Positions 9,985-20,437 of a DNA stretch of 64,000 nt are shown in pieces. Under the pieces are notes generated by a model that saw nothing but the letters and a program-made list of their open reading frames with translations, ran no database searches and had not been told where the DNA came from. The DNA lies in assembly GCF_947495825.1 (NCBI RefSeq), contig NZ_CANMAH010000012.1, forward strand, positions 1 through 64,000. Reading direction: 5' to 3'. Made by a program: the position numbers and the translations under genes. The stretch comes from an uncultured Psychrobacter sp. (GTDB lineage: Bacteria; Pseudomonadota; Gammaproteobacteria; Pseudomonadales; Moraxellaceae). The stretch's first letter is position 1; each line of letters opens with the position of its first letter.

Positions 9985-10911
9985 ATAGCACTCCTTATAA
10001 AACGTTTTATGAATAGCGAAAATACAACAGAAACATCAATAATTGAAAAATGGGAAGAAAATACTATAGAGTATGCACTTAACTAAATATTAGTATTTAA
10101 GAACAACTTAAGTTTATCTTTTGGATCAGAGACATTATAACCATCCGAGCTGTTTTGATGATTGATAACTATAAGTTTCAGCCTCTAAGTTAGGTACTAC
10201 AATTAGATAAATTCAATTACTAACTGGCAATTTTAGGTTAATTTAGCGTATAATCCTAGGTAAATTTGTATTTGTTTCTATATCTTAGCAATGCACATTA
10301 AGCTTTTACATAGATTGATCATGTTTGGCTATAATACTGCTCAGTTATAAAGGTATGACAAAAAAACAGACAACAGGACGGTAGAGTATGCACCGTAACC
10401 CTTGTCTATCATTTTGACAGATTGATCATAAATAGATTGGTATGATTTAAAATTGTACCCTATTTAATTAATTGGTTTGTCTTTAATCAAATTATCATAT
10501 ATTGCGTCTGACAGTCTTTTGATTGTCGCAGAACCCATTTACATGATACTAGTATGACAATGTTATAAATTTCAATAAAACGTATTGTAGGCCCATCTAT
10601 GACTTAAAGTGTTCACTCTAAGCGGTTGGTTTTAGAGACTCACTTTGGTTTGGTAGGCTTATTATGCATCTTGGTAGCCGGTCGCCACTTTGGTAATTCG
10701 AATAAGACGTTAACGTGTTGTTAAGGAGTCTAAGGTCAGCGTTAATACTCTTACTTGCAGTAATACTTAAGCATTATGTTTAAGGCAATTAATCACAGCT
10801 CTGCCCTAGGCTGCTGCTGCTTGATGGTCTTTCATAATGCTTTTGGAATACTGCTGTCGTACCAAACAGGACGTCTGGTATCGTTTTAGACTATGGACTA
10901 AGTTTTCGCTT
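9985..10911. other. Long noncoding region between divergent hisA and the nqr operon
   Basis: About 930 bases without a plausible gene. It must contain the hisA promoter (minus strand) and the nqr promoter (plus strand). One possible plus-strand promoter is TTTACA (10305-10310) with TATAAT (10330-10335), spacing 19, nearly 600 bases ahead of nqrA, which would give a long leader. I see no recognisable riboswitch or strong terminator. The ORF extending nqrA upstream from 10837 is not supported by homology. Confidence 0.4.
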
Positions 10912-12264
10912 ATGATTACCATCAAGAAAGGTTTGGATTTGCCCATCACAGGTGAGCCCTCCCGCGAGATATCAGAGCACAGACCAGCACATGTGGCACT
11001 TATTGGTTACGATTACGTAGGTATGAAACCTACGATGAACGTCACAGAAGGTGACGTTGTAGCTAAAGGTCAACCTGTTTTTGAAGATAAAAAACGAGTT
11101 GGTGTTATATACACGGCCCCTGCAGCTGGTAAAGTTATTGCCATTAAACGTGGCGAACGTCGTGTCTTTGAAAGTCTTGTCATTGAGGTTGACCCAAACG
11201 GTGAAGAAGTAGAGTTTCAGCGCTATGACTCCCAGCAACTTGCTGACTTAGACTCTGAAGCTGTTGAAACCCAATTGCTTGCTTCTGGTGAATGGACTGC
11301 ATTTCGCACACGTCCCTATAGCCGTGCTCCAGAAATCGGTGCACGTCCGCACGCTATCTTTGTTACTGCAATGGATACCAATCCATTAGCGTTCGACCCA
11401 ATGCTGCTGATCAATAAAGAGCTGCAAGCGTTCAATGACGGACTGGCTGTATTGTCTACACTCAGCCCAAAAACCTTTGTCTGTCATCATGGTGACGCTA
11501 AGCTGTCACCAGTTGCAAAGACTGCGGCTAACAATGTCACTGAATATCATAGCTTTGCAGGCAAGCATCCAGCTGGTCTTGCTGGTACGCATATTCACTT
11601 TTTACACCCGATCAGCCGCGGCGTGACTGTGTGGACGATTGGTTATCAAGACGTGATTGCGATTGGTAAGCTCTTTACGACTGGACGCTTATACACGCGT
11701 CGTCTGTTAAGCCTTGCAGGTCCTGGAGTTAAGGACCCACACTTGGTGGCGACTGAACGCGGTGCCGATATGACAGCACTGACAAAAGGTCAATTGGTCG
11801 CAGGCGAGAATCGTATCATTTCAGGATCGGTACTTTCTGGACGTAAATTGTTTGATAATGTGGCTTATCTTGGTCGCTTTCACAATCAAGTTAGTGTATT
11901 ACCTGAAGGCCGTGAACGTCCAGCGTTCCACTTCTTTACACTAGGTAAAAACCGCTTTTCTAAACTGCCTATCTATATTTCACAGTTTTTTGGTGGTAAA
12001 AAATACAACTTCACCACTACCAGTAATGGTTCACCGCGAGCTATGGTACCTATCGGGGTGTATGAAGAGGTCATGCCACAAGACTATTTGCCAACACAGT
12101 TATTACGCGCTTTAATCGTTGAAGACATTGTCTCTGCGGTGGATTTGGGCGTGCTTGAACTGGATGAAGAAGATGTTGCATTATGCACCTTCGTATCTCC
12201 TGGCAAATATGAATTTGGTGATATCTTGCGTGATAACTTAACGCGCATTGAGCTGGAGGGCTAA
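10912..12264 (+). CDS. nqrA: Na+-translocating NADH:quinone reductase subunit A
   Basis: Peripheral cytoplasmic-side subunit of Na+-NQR, the respiratory complex that oxidises NADH, reduces ubiquinone and pumps Na+. The 450-residue product begins [14 protein letters not shown], the conserved NqrA N-terminus, followed by the RnfC-like barrel-sandwich region ([27 protein letters not shown]). The in-frame start at 10837 would add 25 unrelated residues, so I chose ATG 10912, although its Shine-Dalgarno is weak. First gene of nqrABCDEF, with nqrB only 5 bases downstream. Confidence 0.97.
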   Translation: MITIKKGLDLPITGEPSREISEHRPAHVALIGYDYVGMKPTMNVTEGDVVAKGQPVFEDKKRVGVIYTAPAAGKVIAIKRGERRVFESLVIEVDPNGEEVEFQRYDSQQLADLDSEAVETQLLASGEWTAFRTRPYSRAPEIGARPHAIFVTAMDTNPLAFDPMLLINKELQAFNDGLAVLSTLSPKTFVCHHGDAKLSPVAKTAANNVTEYHSFAGKHPAGLAGTHIHFLHPISRGVTVWTIGYQDVIAIGKLFTTGRLYTRRLLSLAGPGVKDPHLVATERGADMTALTKGQLVAGENRIISGSVLSGRKLFDNVAYLGRFHNQVSVLPEGRERPAFHFFTLGKNRFSKLPIYISQFFGGKKYNFTTTSNGSPRAMVPIGVYEEVMPQDYLPTQLLRALIVEDIVSAVDLGVLELDEEDVALCTFVSPGKYEFGDILRDNLTRIELEG

Positions 12265-12269
12265 CCACG

Positions 12270-13505
12270 ATGAAATTTTTACACAATATGTTCGATCGTA
12301 TGGAGCCGTCTTTTACCAAGGGTGGCAAACACGAAAAGTATTACGCCATTTTTGAGATGTTTGATACGTTTTTACGTCAGCCAGGTACGACGACTTATGC
12401 GTCATCGCATGTACGTGACGGTATTGACCTCAAACGCATCATGATCACAGTATGGATGTGTACGTTCCCAGCGATGTTTTGGGGTATGTACAATATCGGC
12501 CATCAAGCTTTAACTGCTATTGCTCAACTTGGCCTACAACCAGAAGGCTGGCGTACGATTATCACTAGTATGGTAGGCTATAATCCAGATAGTATCTGGG
12601 CAAGCTTTGTCTATGGAGCGATGCAGTTTTTACCGATTTATATAGTCACCTTCGCCGTGGGTATTCTCTGTGAAATTATCTTTGCAGTCGTGCGTGGCCA
12701 CGAAGTCAACGAAGGTTTCTTTGTGACCTCCGTTCTTTATGCACTATGTCTACCGCCTGATATTCCTTTATGGCAAGTTGCTTTAGGTATTATCTTTGGG
12801 GTGGTCGTTGCAAAAGAAGTCTTTGGCGGTACTGGTAAAAACTTCCTTAACCCTGCCCTATCTGGCCGTGCGTTCTTATACTTTGCTTATCCAGCGTATA
12901 TGTCTGGTGACTCAGTATGGACGGCAGTTGATGGTTTTTCAGGTGCAACACCACTTGGCCTTGCAGCACTTGGCGTGGTTCCACAGGACTTCGTCGATGT
13001 CTACGGCAATGCCATTACGTGGAGTGATGCATTCTTAGGCAACATGCAAGGCAGTATCGGTGAAGTCTCTACGCTTGCCATTTTAATGGGTGCAGCAGTT
13101 CTATTATGGACGCGTATTGCATCTTGGCGCATCATGGCAGGTTGTGTGGTTGGTCTGATTGCTACGTCTCTTATCTTTAATATGATTGGCTCTGACGATA
13201 ACCTCATGATGAACTTGCCGTTTTATTGGCATTTAGTGATCGGCGGTTTTGCTTTTGGTGCCGTCTTTATGGCGACCGATCCAGTCTCAGCTGCGCATAC
13301 TAATAAAGGCCGCTGGGCTTATGGTATTTTGATTGGCTTTATGACAGTACTGATTCGAGTAGTCAACCCAGCTTTCCCAGAAGGCATCATGCTCGCTATT
13401 TTATTTGCCAACTTATTCGCTCCATTGTTTGATTATTTTGTGACTCAAGCAAATATCAAACGCCAAACAGCTCGGAGGGTTCGTTATGTCCAAGCCCAAA
13501 AGTAA
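12270..13505 (+). CDS. nqrB: Na+-NQR subunit B
   Basis: Integral membrane subunit of Na+-NQR that carries covalent FMN and riboflavin and forms part of the Na+ path. The 411-residue product is the family's usual length and has about ten hydrophobic segments. The flavinylation motif SGAT is seen at GFSGATPLG, with the acceptor Thr at about residue 227; ApbE attaches FMN there through a phosphoester bond. The FMN-transferase gene apbE lies downstream of the operon. The 3' end overlaps nqrC by 20 bases, implying translational coupling. Confidence 0.97.
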   Translation: MKFLHNMFDRMEPSFTKGGKHEKYYAIFEMFDTFLRQPGTTTYASSHVRDGIDLKRIMITVWMCTFPAMFWGMYNIGHQALTAIAQLGLQPEGWRTIITSMVGYNPDSIWASFVYGAMQFLPIYIVTFAVGILCEIIFAVVRGHEVNEGFFVTSVLYALCLPPDIPLWQVALGIIFGVVVAKEVFGGTGKNFLNPALSGRAFLYFAYPAYMSGDSVWTAVDGFSGATPLGLAALGVVPQDFVDVYGNAITWSDAFLGNMQGSIGEVSTLAILMGAAVLLWTRIASWRIMAGCVVGLIATSLIFNMIGSDDNLMMNLPFYWHLVIGGFAFGAVFMATDPVSAAHTNKGRWAYGILIGFMTVLIRVVNPAFPEGIMLAILFANLFAPLFDYFVTQANIKRQTARRVRYVQAQK

Positions 13506-14400
13506 TAATACAAAAACCATCAGTGTGGCATTGACGCTATGCTTGGTGTGTTCCGTATTGGTATCAGCAGTTGCGGTCGGTCTTAAACCATCACAAATTG
13601 AAAATGCACGCTTAGATCGTAATAAAAACATCCTAGTAGCAGCTGGCATGTATGATGCTGAGTCTGATACTCCTAAAGATGTTGCCGAACGTTTTAAAGA
13701 TTTTGAAGTAAAAATTGTTGACTTAAGCAAAGGTAACTATCTTGATGATGATGCCTTAAACGAGGCTGGTATTCCTGATCGCAATGCTTATGACGCCAGT
13801 CAAGCAACTAAGAATCAAGCATTGAGTGAGGATTTAGGTGATAACGATCCTGCTGGTATTGGTCGTGTGCCTAAGTACGCAAAGGTCTATGTTAAAAGTG
13901 ATGACGCCGGACAGCCTGAGATGGTGGTCCTACCGATTCAAGGTTATGGATTATGGGGTACTATCTACGGTTTCTTGACGCTTGAAAGTGATATGAATAC
14001 CATTAAAGGTATCAGTTTTTATGAGCACAAAGAGACCCCAGGTCTTGGCGCTCGTATCGAAGAGCCAGAGTGGCGCGCAAAGTGGAGCGGTATCCATTCT
14101 TATGATGAAAATGGTGATGTTGCTACTGGTGTGACCAAAGCTGGTAACCCAAAAGAAAACTGGGTCGATGGTATCAGTGGTGCGACGCTTACTGGTCGCG
14201 GTGTAAGCAATATGATTCAGTTTTGGTTGGGTGAGCAAGGCTATAAACCTTACTTAGACGCGCTACGTGAAGAGAGCGGTAAAACGATTGATAATACTGA
14301 TACACAGGCTAGTCAGTTAACACAACCAGACAACCAGACAGCTCAACCTACAACCGAACTGGCAGCAGCGCTACCAGTAGCAAACGGCAAGGAGGCATAA
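13486..14400 (+). CDS. nqrC: Na+-NQR subunit C
   Basis: Membrane-anchored subunit with a covalently bound FMN that relays electrons on the periplasmic side. The 304-residue product has one N-terminal transmembrane helix (about 10-32), an FMN-binding domain with the SGAT motif in [12 protein letters not shown] (acceptor Thr at about 234), and a Gln/Thr-rich C-terminal tail (after about 265) longer than in many homologues. The start lies inside the end of nqrB and is preceded by CGGAGGG, a strong Shine-Dalgarno. The stop is followed after one base by nqrD. Confidence 0.97.
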   Translation: MSKPKSNNTKTISVALTLCLVCSVLVSAVAVGLKPSQIENARLDRNKNILVAAGMYDAESDTPKDVAERFKDFEVKIVDLSKGNYLDDDALNEAGIPDRNAYDASQATKNQALSEDLGDNDPAGIGRVPKYAKVYVKSDDAGQPEMVVLPIQGYGLWGTIYGFLTLESDMNTIKGISFYEHKETPGLGARIEEPEWRAKWSGIHSYDENGDVATGVTKAGNPKENWVDGISGATLTGRGVSNMIQFWLGEQGYKPYLDALREESGKTIDNTDTQASQLTQPDNQTAQPTTELAAALPVANGKEA

Positions 14401-14401
14401 C

Positions 14402-15073
14402 ATGGCTGACACAAAAAGTATTTTAACCTCGCCTATTTTTGATAATAACCCTATCGCCTTACAGATATTAGGTATCTGCTCGGCGTTAGCGGTAACGACG
14501 AGTATGTCGAATGCCTTGGTAATGTGTGTGGCATTGACATTGGTAACCGCTTTTTCTAGTTTCTTTATTTCAATTATTCGTAAGCAAATTCCATCAAGTA
14601 TTCGTATTATTGTACAGATGACAATTATTGCTTCGTTGGTTATTTTGGTCGACCAGGTGCTAAAAGCCGTCGCTTATGATGTGAGTAAAGGCTTATCAGT
14701 ATTCGTTGGTTTGATTATTACCAACTGTATCGTTATGGGTCGTGCTGAGGCATTTGCTATGAGCAATCCACCAGTACCAAGCTTTTTAGATGGTATTGGT
14801 AATGGTCTTGGTTACTCTGCAGTATTACTGTTCGTTGCGACTATTCGTGAATTACTAGGTTCAGGTACGTGGTTTGGTATCACTATCTTACAACCAGTCA
14901 CTGATGGCGGTTGGTATCTACCAAATGGTCTATTGTTGTTGCCACCATCAGCGTTCTTCATTATTGGTTTATTTATCGCCATCGTTCGTCTTTGGAAGCC
15001 AGAACAGATTGAAGAAGCCGAGTTTGTAATGAAGCCGCAGTCTAAAGGCATGGCACATGGAGGCGGTCACTAA
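14402..15073 (+). CDS. nqrD: Na+-NQR subunit D
   Basis: Integral membrane subunit of Na+-NQR, 223 residues with about six transmembrane helices, homologous to RnfE. Together with NqrE it forms an inverted-topology pair that in the known structure coordinates an iron centre in the membrane. The sequence [18 protein letters not shown] holds the conserved cysteine segment. Its stop codon overlaps the ATG of nqrE (TAATG), so the two are translationally coupled. Confidence 0.96.
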   Translation: MADTKSILTSPIFDNNPIALQILGICSALAVTTSMSNALVMCVALTLVTAFSSFFISIIRKQIPSSIRIIVQMTIIASLVILVDQVLKAVAYDVSKGLSVFVGLIITNCIVMGRAEAFAMSNPPVPSFLDGIGNGLGYSAVLLFVATIRELLGSGTWFGITILQPVTDGGWYLPNGLLLLPPSAFFIIGLFIAIVRLWKPEQIEEAEFVMKPQSKGMAHGGGH

Positions 15074-15681
15074 TGGGACATTATATTAGTTTATTTATAA
15101 CCTCAGTCTTTATTGAGAATATGGCGCTTGCCTATTTCTTAGGTATGTGTACCTTTTTGGCTGTGTCCAAAAAAGTCTCAACTGCCATAGGTCTTGGGGT
15201 TGCTGTTATTGTCGTGATGGCGATTACTGTGCCACTCAACAACCTGCTGTTCCAGTTCATTCTGAAAAATGGTGCACTAGCATGGGCAGGCTTTCCTAAT
15301 ATCGACCTTAGTTTCCTAGGTCTACTAAGCTATATCGGTCTTATTGCTGCGACTGTACAGATTCTAGAGATGTTTTTGGACAAGTTTGTCCCAGCTCTAT
15401 ATAACGCGCTTGGCGTATTCTTACCGCTAATTACGGTAAACTGCGCAATCTTAGGTGGCGTCTTGTTCATGGTTGAGCGTGACTACAACTTTAGCGAGTC
15501 AGTAGTATATGGCGTTGGTGCAGGTTTTGGTTGGGCAGTTGCGATCACTGCGCTAGCAGGTATTCGCGAAAAGCTTAAGTATTCAGATATTCCAGGACCG
15601 CTACGTGGTCTTGGTATTACCTTTATTACGGTTGGCCTTATGTCTCTCGGCTTTATGTCGTTCGGTGGCATGTCCATTTAA
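15073..15681 (+). CDS. nqrE: Na+-NQR subunit E
   Basis: Integral membrane partner of NqrD, 202 residues with six predicted helices, homologous to RnfA. It begins [21 protein letters not shown]... in the usual family manner. The two halves carry the conserved Cys segments [12 protein letters not shown] (near 20-30) and VNCAILGG (near 120), which ligate the intramembrane iron centre in characterised Na+-NQR. The 124-base gap to nqrF is larger than any other in this operon and contains a hairpin. Confidence 0.96.
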   Translation: MGHYISLFITSVFIENMALAYFLGMCTFLAVSKKVSTAIGLGVAVIVVMAITVPLNNLLFQFILKNGALAWAGFPNIDLSFLGLLSYIGLIAATVQILEMFLDKFVPALYNALGVFLPLITVNCAILGGVLFMVERDYNFSESVVYGVGAGFGWAVAITALAGIREKLKYSDIPGPLRGLGITFITVGLMSLGFMSFGGMSI

Positions 15682-15735
15682 ACCGCTAAGCTTAGACACT
15701 TATTTAGCGATTTGACATATTTAATTCATTTATTC

Positions 15736-15783
15736 GGTAGGTGTTCGGGTACAGCAATAAATTTATGCGCCCGCACCCCTACC
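15736..15783 (+). promoter_or_regulatory. Intercistronic hairpin between nqrE and nqrF
   Basis: An interrupted inverted repeat: GGTAGG pairs with CCTACC and CGGG with CCCG, around an AT-rich loop of about 18 bases. There is no T-run after it, so it is more likely an mRNA-stability or processing element than a terminator. The nqrF start follows about 20 bases later. Confidence 0.4.
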
Positions 15784-15805
15784 CCATAGATTAAGGATAC
15801 ATATC

Positions 15806-17041
15806 ATGGATTATGCTACGGCGATTGGTGGCGTTGCTATGTTTACCTTGATCATCATGGGTCTTGTTGCCATTATTTTGGCAGCACGCTCAAGACTGGT
15901 CAGTTCAGGCGATGTTACTATTCATATCAATGATAATCCCGATAATGATGTGGTGACTCCAGCAGGCGGAAAACTACTGCAAACCCTTGCTAGTGAAGGT
16001 ATATTTTTATCTTCTGCATGTGGTGGTGGTGGTACGTGTGCTCAATGTCGCTGCCGTGTTATTGAAGGTGGCGGTTCTATCCTGCCCACCGAAGAAGGCT
16101 ACTTTACTCAAGGTGAAATCCGTAATCATATGCGCTTGGCTTGTCAGGTATCTGTTAAGCAAGACATGCAAATCGAGATTGATCCTGAGTTTTTTGATGT
16201 GCAAAAGTGGGAATGTGAAGTTGTCTCTAACGATAACGTCGCAACCTTTATTAAAGAGCTGGTGCTTAAAATTCCAGAAGGTGAGGAAGTCAATTTCCGT
16301 GCTGGTGGTTATGTGCAGCTAGAAGCACCGCCGCATGAAGTACATTACAAAGACTTCGATATCGATGAAGAGTACCGCGAAGACTGGGAAAAATTCGGCG
16401 TCTTCAAATACGTCTCAAAAGTCGATGAGCCTGTCATTCGTGCGTACTCGATGGCCAACTACCCAGAAGAAAAAGGTATCATCAAGTTTAACATCCGTAT
16501 CGCAAGTCCACCACCGCGTGGCCCTGAAGGTATACCACCGGGTAAGATGTCGTCTTGGGTGTTTAGCCTAAAACCAGGTGATAAGGTGACCGTATCAGGC
16601 CCGTATGGTGAATTCTTTGCCAAAGATACCGAAGCCGAGATGATCTTTGTTGGGGGCGGTGCTGGTATGGCACCAATGCGCTCGCACATCTTCGATCAGC
16701 TTAAACGTCTAAACTCTAAGCGTAAGATTAGCTTTTGGTACGGTGCGCGCTCGATTCGTGAGATGTTCTATGTCGAAGATTACGACCAGCTCGAAGAAGA
16801 GTTTGATAACTTTGAGTGGCATGTGGCGCTGTCTGATCCATTACCAGAAGATAACTGGGACGGTCCGACCGGCTTTATCCATAACGTGCTACTAGAGAAT
16901 TACTTAAAAGACCATCCAAACCCAGAAGACTGTGAATATTATATGTGCGGGCCACCGATGATGAACGCGGCGGTTATCGACATGCTACATAGCCTTGGCG
17001 TGGAAGATGAGAACATCATGCTTGATGATTTCGGTGGTTAA
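15806..17041 (+). CDS. nqrF: Na+-NQR subunit F, NADH dehydrogenase subunit
   Basis: Entry point of electrons into Na+-NQR. The 411-residue product has one N-terminal transmembrane helix (about 8-27), then a plant-type [2Fe-2S] ferredoxin domain with ligands Cys72, Cys78, Cys81 ([12 protein letters not shown]) and Cys113 (LACQ). A ferredoxin reductase-like module follows, with the FAD motif RAYSMANYP and an NADH-binding region ([25 protein letters not shown]). It ends in the conserved LDDFGG. Last of the six nqr genes; a strong terminator follows. Confidence 0.97.
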   Translation: MDYATAIGGVAMFTLIIMGLVAIILAARSRLVSSGDVTIHINDNPDNDVVTPAGGKLLQTLASEGIFLSSACGGGGTCAQCRCRVIEGGGSILPTEEGYFTQGEIRNHMRLACQVSVKQDMQIEIDPEFFDVQKWECEVVSNDNVATFIKELVLKIPEGEEVNFRAGGYVQLEAPPHEVHYKDFDIDEEYREDWEKFGVFKYVSKVDEPVIRAYSMANYPEEKGIIKFNIRIASPPPRGPEGIPPGKMSSWVFSLKPGDKVTVSGPYGEFFAKDTEAEMIFVGGGAGMAPMRSHIFDQLKRLNSKRKISFWYGARSIREMFYVEDYDQLEEEFDNFEWHVALSDPLPEDNWDGPTGFIHNVLLENYLKDHPNPEDCEYYMCGPPMMNAAVIDMLHSLGVEDENIMLDDFGG

Positions 17042-17122
17042 ATTGGTTAGCAACCATAGTTAGTTGAACAAATAATTTTTTATTTTGACTAACGTTTATT
17101 TTGACGGTCAACATGAAAACAT

Positions 17123-17157
17123 AAAAAAGAGCGTCAACAGTGGCGCTCTTTTTTTTT
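17123..17157 (+). terminator. Rho-independent terminator of the nqr operon
   Basis: The stem AAGAGCG/CGCTCTT is followed by a run of nine T (17149-17157). The long apbE reading frame from 17140 starts inside this hairpin, which is one reason for choosing a later apbE start. Confidence 0.85.
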
Positions 17158-17187
17158 AATCCATTTTCGCTGTTGGATAAATTCATA

Positions 17188-18345
17188 ATGTTTAATAAAA
17201 ATAAACTTCAAACACGTTTTTTTGCTATTAAGTCTCAAGATAGACGAAAGATGGCAGGTAACACTCTATTATTTACGGTATCAGCATTTAGTTTAGCTGG
17301 TTTAACCGCCTGTCAACAGCCGCCTGATTATAATTATTTGATCGGTGAGACGATGGGTACCAGCTATCATATCAGTTATCAATTACCAGAAAAGGTAACT
17401 GAGGCAGATGTCCAAGCTGCAATTGATGAGCGTTTACAGCAAATCAATGACAGCATGTCGACTTATCAAAGTGATTCTACTATTTCCAAGTTTAATCAGT
17501 TGGGCAAAGACACACCTATTACGATCGATGCTGACTTTAGTCACGTACTCGATATCTCAAGACAAGTCTATGCACAGTCTGGTGGAGCCTTTGATCCAAC
17601 TGTCATACCGCTTATTAATACTTGGGGGTTTGGTAGTACCATGACTGTCGAACGCTTACAAAGCCCACCAAGTGCAACTGAAATTGCAAAAGCGCAAGCA
17701 TTGGTAGATTTTGATAGCGTCGTAAAGCAAGACCAAACTCTCTATAAGACCAAAGATGGTATTGGTCTGGATTTTTCGGCAGTAGCGAAAGGCTACGGTG
17801 TCGATGTCATCGCTGATGTCCTCAAAGATCGTTACAACATTCGTAACTATATGGTTGAGATCGGCGGTGAGATTGCGACCTCGGGAGTTAATAATAAGCA
17901 GCAGCCGTGGCAGATTGCCATTGATGCGCCTATTGAAGGCAGCACTGTTAGCGAACGTCAGACAGTTACAGCTATTCGTCAACCGATAAAAACTGATAAT
18001 CAAATGCATCTAGCAACTTCAGGAAATTATCGTAACTCTGTCATATTTGATGGTAAGCACTATAGTCATACTATTGACCCTACGACCGGCAAACCTATTA
18101 TCGGTGGCGCCCCTTCGGTGACAGTAGCAGCAGACTCGGTAGCACTAGCAGATGCATGGGCAACTGCGCTGACTGCCATGCCTTATCAAAAAGCATTAAA
18201 ACTTGCTGAAAAGCAAAATTTAGCAGCATTGTTTGTCGTATTGGCCGATGGTGTACAGATCAATGACTCTCTAGACAATGTCGATGATTGGCAAGTAGTC
18301 CAGACTCCTGCGATGCAAGCATTACGTGCTGATAAGCAACCTTAA
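17188..18345 (+). CDS. apbE: FAD:protein FMN transferase (flavin transferase)
   Basis: ApbE transfers FMN from FAD to the Thr of SGAT motifs in NqrB and NqrC, in the periplasm. The 385-residue product has a basic N-terminus and a lipoprotein signal (SLAGLTAC, lipid Cys at about residue 42 of this start). The conserved core follows: GETMGTSYHISY, FDPTVIPLINTWGFG, DFSAVAKGYGVDVIAD and ATSGNYRN...HTIDPTTGKP, with the metal-binding Asp/Thr near ADSVALADAWATAL. The start is uncertain: ATG 17188 or ATG 17251 are both possible. Position right after nqrF matches its role in maturing the complex. Confidence 0.95.
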   Translation: MFNKNKLQTRFFAIKSQDRRKMAGNTLLFTVSAFSLAGLTACQQPPDYNYLIGETMGTSYHISYQLPEKVTEADVQAAIDERLQQINDSMSTYQSDSTISKFNQLGKDTPITIDADFSHVLDISRQVYAQSGGAFDPTVIPLINTWGFGSTMTVERLQSPPSATEIAKAQALVDFDSVVKQDQTLYKTKDGIGLDFSAVAKGYGVDVIADVLKDRYNIRNYMVEIGGEIATSGVNNKQQPWQIAIDAPIEGSTVSERQTVTAIRQPIKTDNQMHLATSGNYRNSVIFDGKHYSHTIDPTTGKPIIGGAPSVTVAADSVALADAWATALTAMPYQKALKLAEKQNLAALFVVLADGVQINDSLDNVDDWQVVQTPAMQALRADKQP

Positions 18346-18464
18346 GTTTTGTTTGTAGTGTTTTGAGAATGTATTAACAACAAACGCAAAGCGTAAAAAT
18401 TTGCTATACTATTAGATAGTTATCACTAAAGATGACTCTATTTTCTAAACTTGAGGTCTCCTCT

Positions 18465-18710
18465 ATGCTTAGCCAACTGCTTCCTATGCTCGCTATTACC
18501 TTTACTGTATTTATACTGTTTTTTGTATTTATGGGTATTGGTTATATGGTCAAGAAAAAACCACTCAGAGGCTCTTGCGGTGGCGTTGCTAAATTAATGG
18601 GTGATGAAAACTGCTCGTTTTGTGGCAATGATCCTAACAAGTGTGACTCCATTATCGCGGAACAACAAGAAAATGCACTAAAAGCGGCTCAATTGGGTAA
18701 ATCGGTATAA
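18465..18710 (+). CDS. nqrM: Na+-NQR maturation protein NqrM
   Basis: A small (81-residue) membrane protein, formerly DUF539, needed for assembly of Na+-NQR, probably by delivering iron to the NqrD/NqrE centre. It has one N-terminal transmembrane helix (about 5-28) and four conserved cysteines in RGSCGGVAKLMGDENCSFC and NKCD. GAGG lies eight bases before ATG 18465; the frame is open further upstream (18432), but without such a site. It completes the nqr-apbE-nqrM assembly module. Confidence 0.93.
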   Translation: MLSQLLPMLAITFTVFILFFVFMGIGYMVKKKPLRGSCGGVAKLMGDENCSFCGNDPNKCDSIIAEQQENALKAAQLGKSV

Positions 18711-18763
18711 ATTATAAGCTTGTTACCATACGCTGGTAGTATTTACTCATCATTTGTTCCTAT

Positions 18764-18806
18764 AATAGCGTTCGGTCATTTAAATATGATCGAACGCTAT
18801 TTTTAG
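18764..18806 (+). terminator. Terminator after nqrM
   Basis: An imperfect hairpin with arms of about 16 bases (ATAGCGTTCGGTCAT and AUGAUCGAACGCUAU in RNA), followed by TTTTT. Confidence 0.75.
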
Positions 18807-19073
18807 TTGTGCTATCAAATTTTTATGAGTCATTTTGTATAAGAATGACTTATCATTAACTTTTCGAGTTCATTACTCGCATATTGTACTTATCCTGTCT
18901 ATCAGGGTAGTAAGCTCGCGTGTCTTGCATTCTGCAAGTATTTCTTAAGTTCTGATTGACGATTTTAGCCACCCTCAAGGTGCGTTTTCTTCGGTGTTAT
19001 GTGCAAGCGACGACTCTATCGACGCTGTTCAATGACGTGTCTTTTTTCTTATTCTAATGATAGTCGTGCTGCT
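18807..19073. other. Intergenic region before the CynX-like transporter
   Basis: No gene or clear regulatory motif beyond a short inverted repeat TTGCATTCTGCAA near 18926-18938. The transporter frame is open back to 18999, so part of this stretch could be coding if an upstream start is used. Confidence 0.3.
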
Positions 19074-20330
19074 ATGTCTACTTCATCCAATTTGCAATCA
19101 AAGTCTCATTTAGATACTTCGCCCGCATCTAAGTTGCCCTCCTCACGTTTTACCTTTTGGCTCGTACTATGTGCCATGGTTTTGCTCGCCACCAATATGC
19201 GTGCACCAATCGTGGCACTTGGTTCTGTTGCGCCAGTGGTACAGGATGCCTTAAATATTTCTGAAACTCAGATTGGTTGGTTGGGCGCTGTGCCTATGCT
19301 AACTTTTGCAGTGGGCGCGCTTATCTCGCCAGCGATTGGTAAGCGTTTTGGACTTGAAAATACATTGATTGCGATGATTGCACTATTAACAGCGGGTATG
19401 ATTATTCGTACTGTTATACCCACTTGGATTGGGTTTTTAAGTGGTACGTTATTATTAACGTTAGCCATCGGCTTTGCCAATACGCTAGCGGCACCAGTGA
19501 TAAAACAGCGTACACCCAATCATATTCCACTGATTACTGGTCTATTTAGCCTGACGATGACGGTGTCGGCGGGTATTGTAGCAGGAGTTGTATTACCACT
19601 ATCTGAGCAGGTAGGCTGGCAATGGGCGCTTGGCGGTTGGTCGCTATTAGGTATCTTTGCGATTGTTATTTGGATATTTTTACGCTTGCGCCTTGGCTCA
19701 TCTAGCCATCAAACGGCCGCCCTACCCACGTCAGGATCTTCAGAGATCTCTATGTGGCGGACGTCTTTTGCTTGGCAAATCGCTGTCTTTATGGGCTTAC
19801 AGTCATTGCTGTTTTATACCGTTGCCAGTTTTTTACCGTCTATTTGGGTAAGTCAGGGACTATCAGCCGTTAAAGCGGGACAGATGGGTTCGGTGTTTCA
19901 ATTTATGGCACCTATTTCTATCTTAAGTTTGACGTGGCTAGTCAACCGTGGCCGTCCTATTCAGGCGCTGGCTGTACTTGCTGCTGCGCTCAACGTCGTT
20001 GGCATTTTAGGGGTTAGTTATTTTTCTACTGATCTTGCTTGGTTATGGTCAGGGATGATGGGTATCGGCTGCTCTGCTATTTTTACTTTGAGCATGATGT
20101 TGTTCTCGCTACGAACTTATACAACCAATCAATCTAGCGAGCTGTCTGGTATGGCACAATTCGTTGGGTACTTGATAGCGTTTTTTGGTCCATTAGGGAC
20201 TGGTTGGTTACATGAAGCAACTGGTGACTGGGATTTATCGTTGCTTATTATGCTAATTTTAATGATTATCAACGTTGTGCTTGCTTGGACGGTGAGTCGT
20301 CCGGTGATGGTCGATGGTCGTCCGGTTTAG
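19074..20330 (+). CDS. MFS transporter, CynX/NimT family
   Basis: Inner-membrane major facilitator with about twelve helices, 418 residues. The segment NMRAPIVALGSVAPVVQDAL after helix 1 is characteristic of the CynX/NimT (cyanate, 2-nitroimidazole) branch. A cytoplasmic loop follows helix 6 (SSSHQTAALPTSGSSE). The substrate cannot be read from sequence; cyanate is only the name of the founding member and no cynS or cynT lies nearby. The start is uncertain: ATG 19074 is chosen because upstream in-frame residues look unlike a membrane protein N-terminus, but no strong Shine-Dalgarno marks it. Confidence 0.85.
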   Translation: MSTSSNLQSKSHLDTSPASKLPSSRFTFWLVLCAMVLLATNMRAPIVALGSVAPVVQDALNISETQIGWLGAVPMLTFAVGALISPAIGKRFGLENTLIAMIALLTAGMIIRTVIPTWIGFLSGTLLLTLAIGFANTLAAPVIKQRTPNHIPLITGLFSLTMTVSAGIVAGVVLPLSEQVGWQWALGGWSLLGIFAIVIWIFLRLRLGSSSHQTAALPTSGSSEISMWRTSFAWQIAVFMGLQSLLFYTVASFLPSIWVSQGLSAVKAGQMGSVFQFMAPISILSLTWLVNRGRPIQALAVLAAALNVVGILGVSYFSTDLAWLWSGMMGIGCSAIFTLSMMLFSLRTYTTNQSSELSGMAQFVGYLIAFFGPLGTGWLHEATGDWDLSLLIMLILMIINVVLAWTVSRPVMVDGRPV

Positions 20331-20437
20331 CTTAAAACCTATTTGATGTATTTTTAGCTATTAGCAACCATTAGCAATGCCAGCTTGTCATTTATTATTA
20401 GATGCACTTTACTACTGATAAACTCAAAGGAATGAAG

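Noticed and set aside
10837..10911. 25-residue extension of nqrA
   Set aside because: NqrA proteins begin with [11 protein letters not shown], encoded from 10912.
15736..15783. Terminator between nqrE and nqrF
   Set aside because: Hairpin lacks a T-run and nqrF belongs to the same complex, so read-through is expected.
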